A stretch of DNA of 64,000 nt from Syngnathus acus. Its lineage: Eukaryota > Chordata > Actinopteri > Syngnathiformes > Syngnathidae. The position numbers and the translations under genes were made by a program. Location of the stretch: NCBI RefSeq assembly GCF_901709675.1, contig NC_051095.1, positions 13,469,456 through 13,533,455 of the forward strand, in the 5' to 3' direction. The stretch's first letter is position 1; each line of letters opens with the position of its first letter. The notes beneath the pieces are model-generated. The model was not told where the DNA came from. It saw nothing but the letters and a program-made list of their open reading frames with translations, and ran no database searches. This document shows positions 62,372 to 64,000 of the stretch, in pieces.

Positions 62372-62376
<5 letters not shown>
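56952..62376. other. Intergenic, one weak exon candidate
   Basis: No clear gene. A short palindromic AT run lies near 58575-58600. The minus-strand candidate at 59958-60232 is the only protein-like stretch. Confidence 0.45.
59958..60232 (-). CDS. Possible internal exon of an unrecognised gene
   Basis: On the minus strand a strong polypyrimidine tract (TTTTTTTTCTTTCTCTCTCT) and an AG precede an open frame. The frame continues to CAGCTGTGTA, followed by the donor-like GTAAAG. The encoded text, about 90 residues with SPDVHLEFVDRPPLVRFSQT, MEFPDDPCKQSCPAADNK and ESVYFTARVYVESKRMIQLC, has balanced composition and paired cysteines, unlike the low-complexity frames around it. I do not recognise the family, and no neighbouring exons were found. 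It may be an exon, a pseudogene or chance. Confidence 0.22.
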
Positions 62377-62445
<69 letters not shown>

Positions 62446-62470
62446 TCCTCTCTCGCTCTCTATCTCTATC
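62377..62470. repeat. (CT)n microsatellite
   Basis: A CT run of about 34 units followed by imperfect CTCGCTCTC units. It lies 320 bp upstream of the candidate first exon. Confidence 0.95.
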
Positions 62471-62790
62471 TCCCACTCTCAACTCACCCACACTGTAGAT
62501 AAGAAGGCGCGCGGTCGAACTTCACATTAAAACGCGCAGCTCCAAATGCGCAACGACCAGTCACCGACTCGAATCAACTGATGGGATCATACCACCTTAA
62601 AAGGCGACCGAACGACAACTTGACAGCTTCTGCAAGATTACGTCGCATTTTTCTAACGGCAATAATATTATCTTTAATAATGACCCAAAGTGGATACCAG
62701 CGTCTCTTCGCCTAACTCCGCAGTTCAAGGTGAAAGTTCCCACGCGTTTATTATTCCAAAGGGGGGAAAAACATCATTTGGCGCAGAGAG

Positions 62791-62833
62791 ATGGACCTGT
62801 GGGGGCTTTATCTTCTACATCTCACAAGTTACG
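62791..62833 (+). CDS. Candidate first coding exon with signal-peptide-like start
   Basis: An ATG in an acceptable context (GAGAGATGG) opens MDLWGLYLLHLTSY and ends at a strong donor (ACG|GTAAGT) in phase 1. A short hydrophobic start split by an intron after about 14 codons is common in secreted or adhesion proteins with large first introns. The 300 bp upstream are richer in GC and CpG than the surroundings, as in a promoter and 5' UTR. The rest of the gene would lie beyond the window. The identity is unknown. Confidence 0.4.
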
Positions 62834-63469
62834 GTAAGTGGATTGAATCATCAAAATGACTTATTTTTAGCTGCGATGGACTGAACAATGCGCGCATAAT
62901 GTAATTCTTTTGTTCATTCATTTTTTATTCTTTTGTTTTTAATGTTACTAATATTTCTCTTTTTTTATGTGCACTTTTTATTTTACACTGCTGCATTACC
63001 AATTGCGACTGCTTCGATCGACTCCCCCTGTTTTATTGTTATTACACAGTAGTAATTATTTATGCCTGCTGAGCTGTTTATTCCGGTAAACAATCCCCAT
63101 ACAGCATTAAAGTGACACCTGCTCTCCATGTAATTGAAAGAAGGAGCACTATTGATTTTTTTTTTTTAAGGGGAGGCAACAGTGCACTGTGGTGTGTCTC
63201 GTTTTCTGTTAAGTGTGTCCATGTCGTACATGCTAAAAATAATTAAAGAGCAAGCCACATATGCATGTGCATGGGAAGATAAGACACTAATGGAGGGGTG
63301 GGCAACCCGGGGCGCCTGGGAGTTTGGTCCAATCAGTCATGCAATTGTAAAATCCTCAGAGAAGCTGCTCTAAGAAGCTGATTTAACGTGATTTCCCCCC
63401 CCCAAAAAAAATTAATCACATTTTTTCCCATCAGTTTAGTAAGGAGACAGCACCAAGATCCCTCTAAGC
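62834..63469. other. Possible intron 1 of the candidate gene
   Basis: AT-rich DNA with T tracts. No exon or RNA gene was recognised before the repeat at 63470. Confidence 0.4.
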
Positions 63470-64000
63470 CAGGGGTCACCAACCTTTCTTAAACCGAGAG
63501 CTACTTCCTGGGTACTGATTAAGGCAAAGGGCTACCAGTCTGACACACTTCTGAAATAGCCAATTTGCTCAAGTTGGCTTTCACTGTTATTATTGTCATT
63601 TCCAGTTCACATGTAAGTGTGATTTTAATAAGAATAGCAAAAATACAGTCAAACCTTGGTTTTTGACCACAATCCGTTCCATAAGGCGGTTCGAGAAGCG
63701 AATCGGTCGAATTCCGAATCTATTTTTCCCATTACAAATAATGGAAAAAAAAATTATCCGTTTCAAGACAAAGAAAAACCCCGCCTTTTTAAGCATTTTT
63801 TAATTTGGGCATATTTTTCCCATCGTGCAACTGCAGCGCACCGCCGAACGCGCAAACGTAGCGCGTCGCCCACCGCGCATCTGCACCGCGTTGGTCGCAT
63901 TATTGTGACAGAGCAGTCGCTGAAATTTCGAAAATATGTTTAAAGTCCTGATGTACTTTCCAAAATTTAAGTGGACCTAAGTGCGCAGGGAGCTTAATTT
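63470..64000. mobile_element. Host repeat of the Tc1 triplication, empty copy
   Basis: It starts CAGGGGTCACCAACCTTTCT, as in units 2 and 3, and follows the same order into the ACAGTCAAACCTTGGTTTTT block and the first 185-bp minisatellite unit. At 63608-63620 the sequence CACATG-TA-AGTGTG is uninterrupted, so this copy lacks the Tc1. It continues past the window edge. Confidence 0.92.

Noticed and set aside
34404-62790. Expected neighbours such as noto or emx1 homeobox genes
   Set aside because: No homeodomain exon (for example the WFQNRR text) was seen in any frame of this interval.

Overview
This window is vertebrate nuclear DNA, almost certainly from a teleost fish. It has GT-AG intron-split genes with vertebrate orthologues, a V-core SINE, intact Tc1-type transposases with three acidic catalytic residues, L2/CR1-like LINEs, many hAT-type insertions and long dinucleotide microsatellites. 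There are no bacterial operons, Shine-Dalgarno sites or CRISPR arrays. All named genes lie on the + strand.

Genes. (1) 2350-3461: the last two coding exons of a Rab11 family-interacting protein, called rab11fip5 from its C-terminal Rab-binding domain plus synteny. (2) 5864-13272: complete sfxn5 (mitochondrial sideroflexin), 14 coding exons, 325 aa, including two microexons (27 and 26 nt) and one GC-AG intron. (3) 15134-34403: complete smyd5 (SET/MYND methyltransferase), 13 coding exons, 420 aa. The rab11fip5, sfxn5 and smyd5 linkage matches what I know of human chromosome 2p13. Every exon junction was checked for phase, and both complete models translate without a break. Two further exons are only candidates: a short signal-peptide-like first exon at 62791-62833 (+) and an unrecognised exon at about 59958-60232 (-).

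The smyd5 last intron (20106-34243, 14.1 kb) is a transposon nest. It contains a tandem triplication of a roughly 2.44-kb unit. Each unit carries a Tc1-like transposon at the same TA, and each transposon has an uninterrupted 339-aa transposase with the catalytic triad. A LINE (23139-25645) interrupts the array and an L2-like fragment splits the third Tc1. Next comes a row of hAT-type insertions whose 8-bp target duplications share the TCTAGA core (30377-32713), then one more hAT at 33029-33834. The unit's host repeat reappears at 63470-64000 without the Tc1 and gives the empty site.

Downstream of smyd5 (34404-64000) I see no firm gene. The main structures are: a 4.3-kb giant palindrome (35861-40136) with about 1-kb arms, tRNA-like boxes in both arms and a core of five hairpins spaced 232-236 bp; a TA-flanked TIR element (44569-46362) with a nested hAT; and a 710-bp segmental duplication (49037-49746 and 54637-56951). 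The second duplicate is interrupted by a 1.6-kb TA-inserted transposon that encodes an HTH domain joined to a transposase-like tail and has swallowed an RTE-type LINE fragment. The two duplicates are the filled and empty versions of that insertion. The rest is AT-rich intergenic sequence with microsatellites.

The genes do not form one pathway. Rab11-FIP5 acts in endosome recycling, SFXN5 is a mitochondrial carrier-like protein, and SMYD5 is a lysine methyltransferase. The distinctive content of the window is its mobile DNA. Family names and synteny come from memory of protein families; no search was run.
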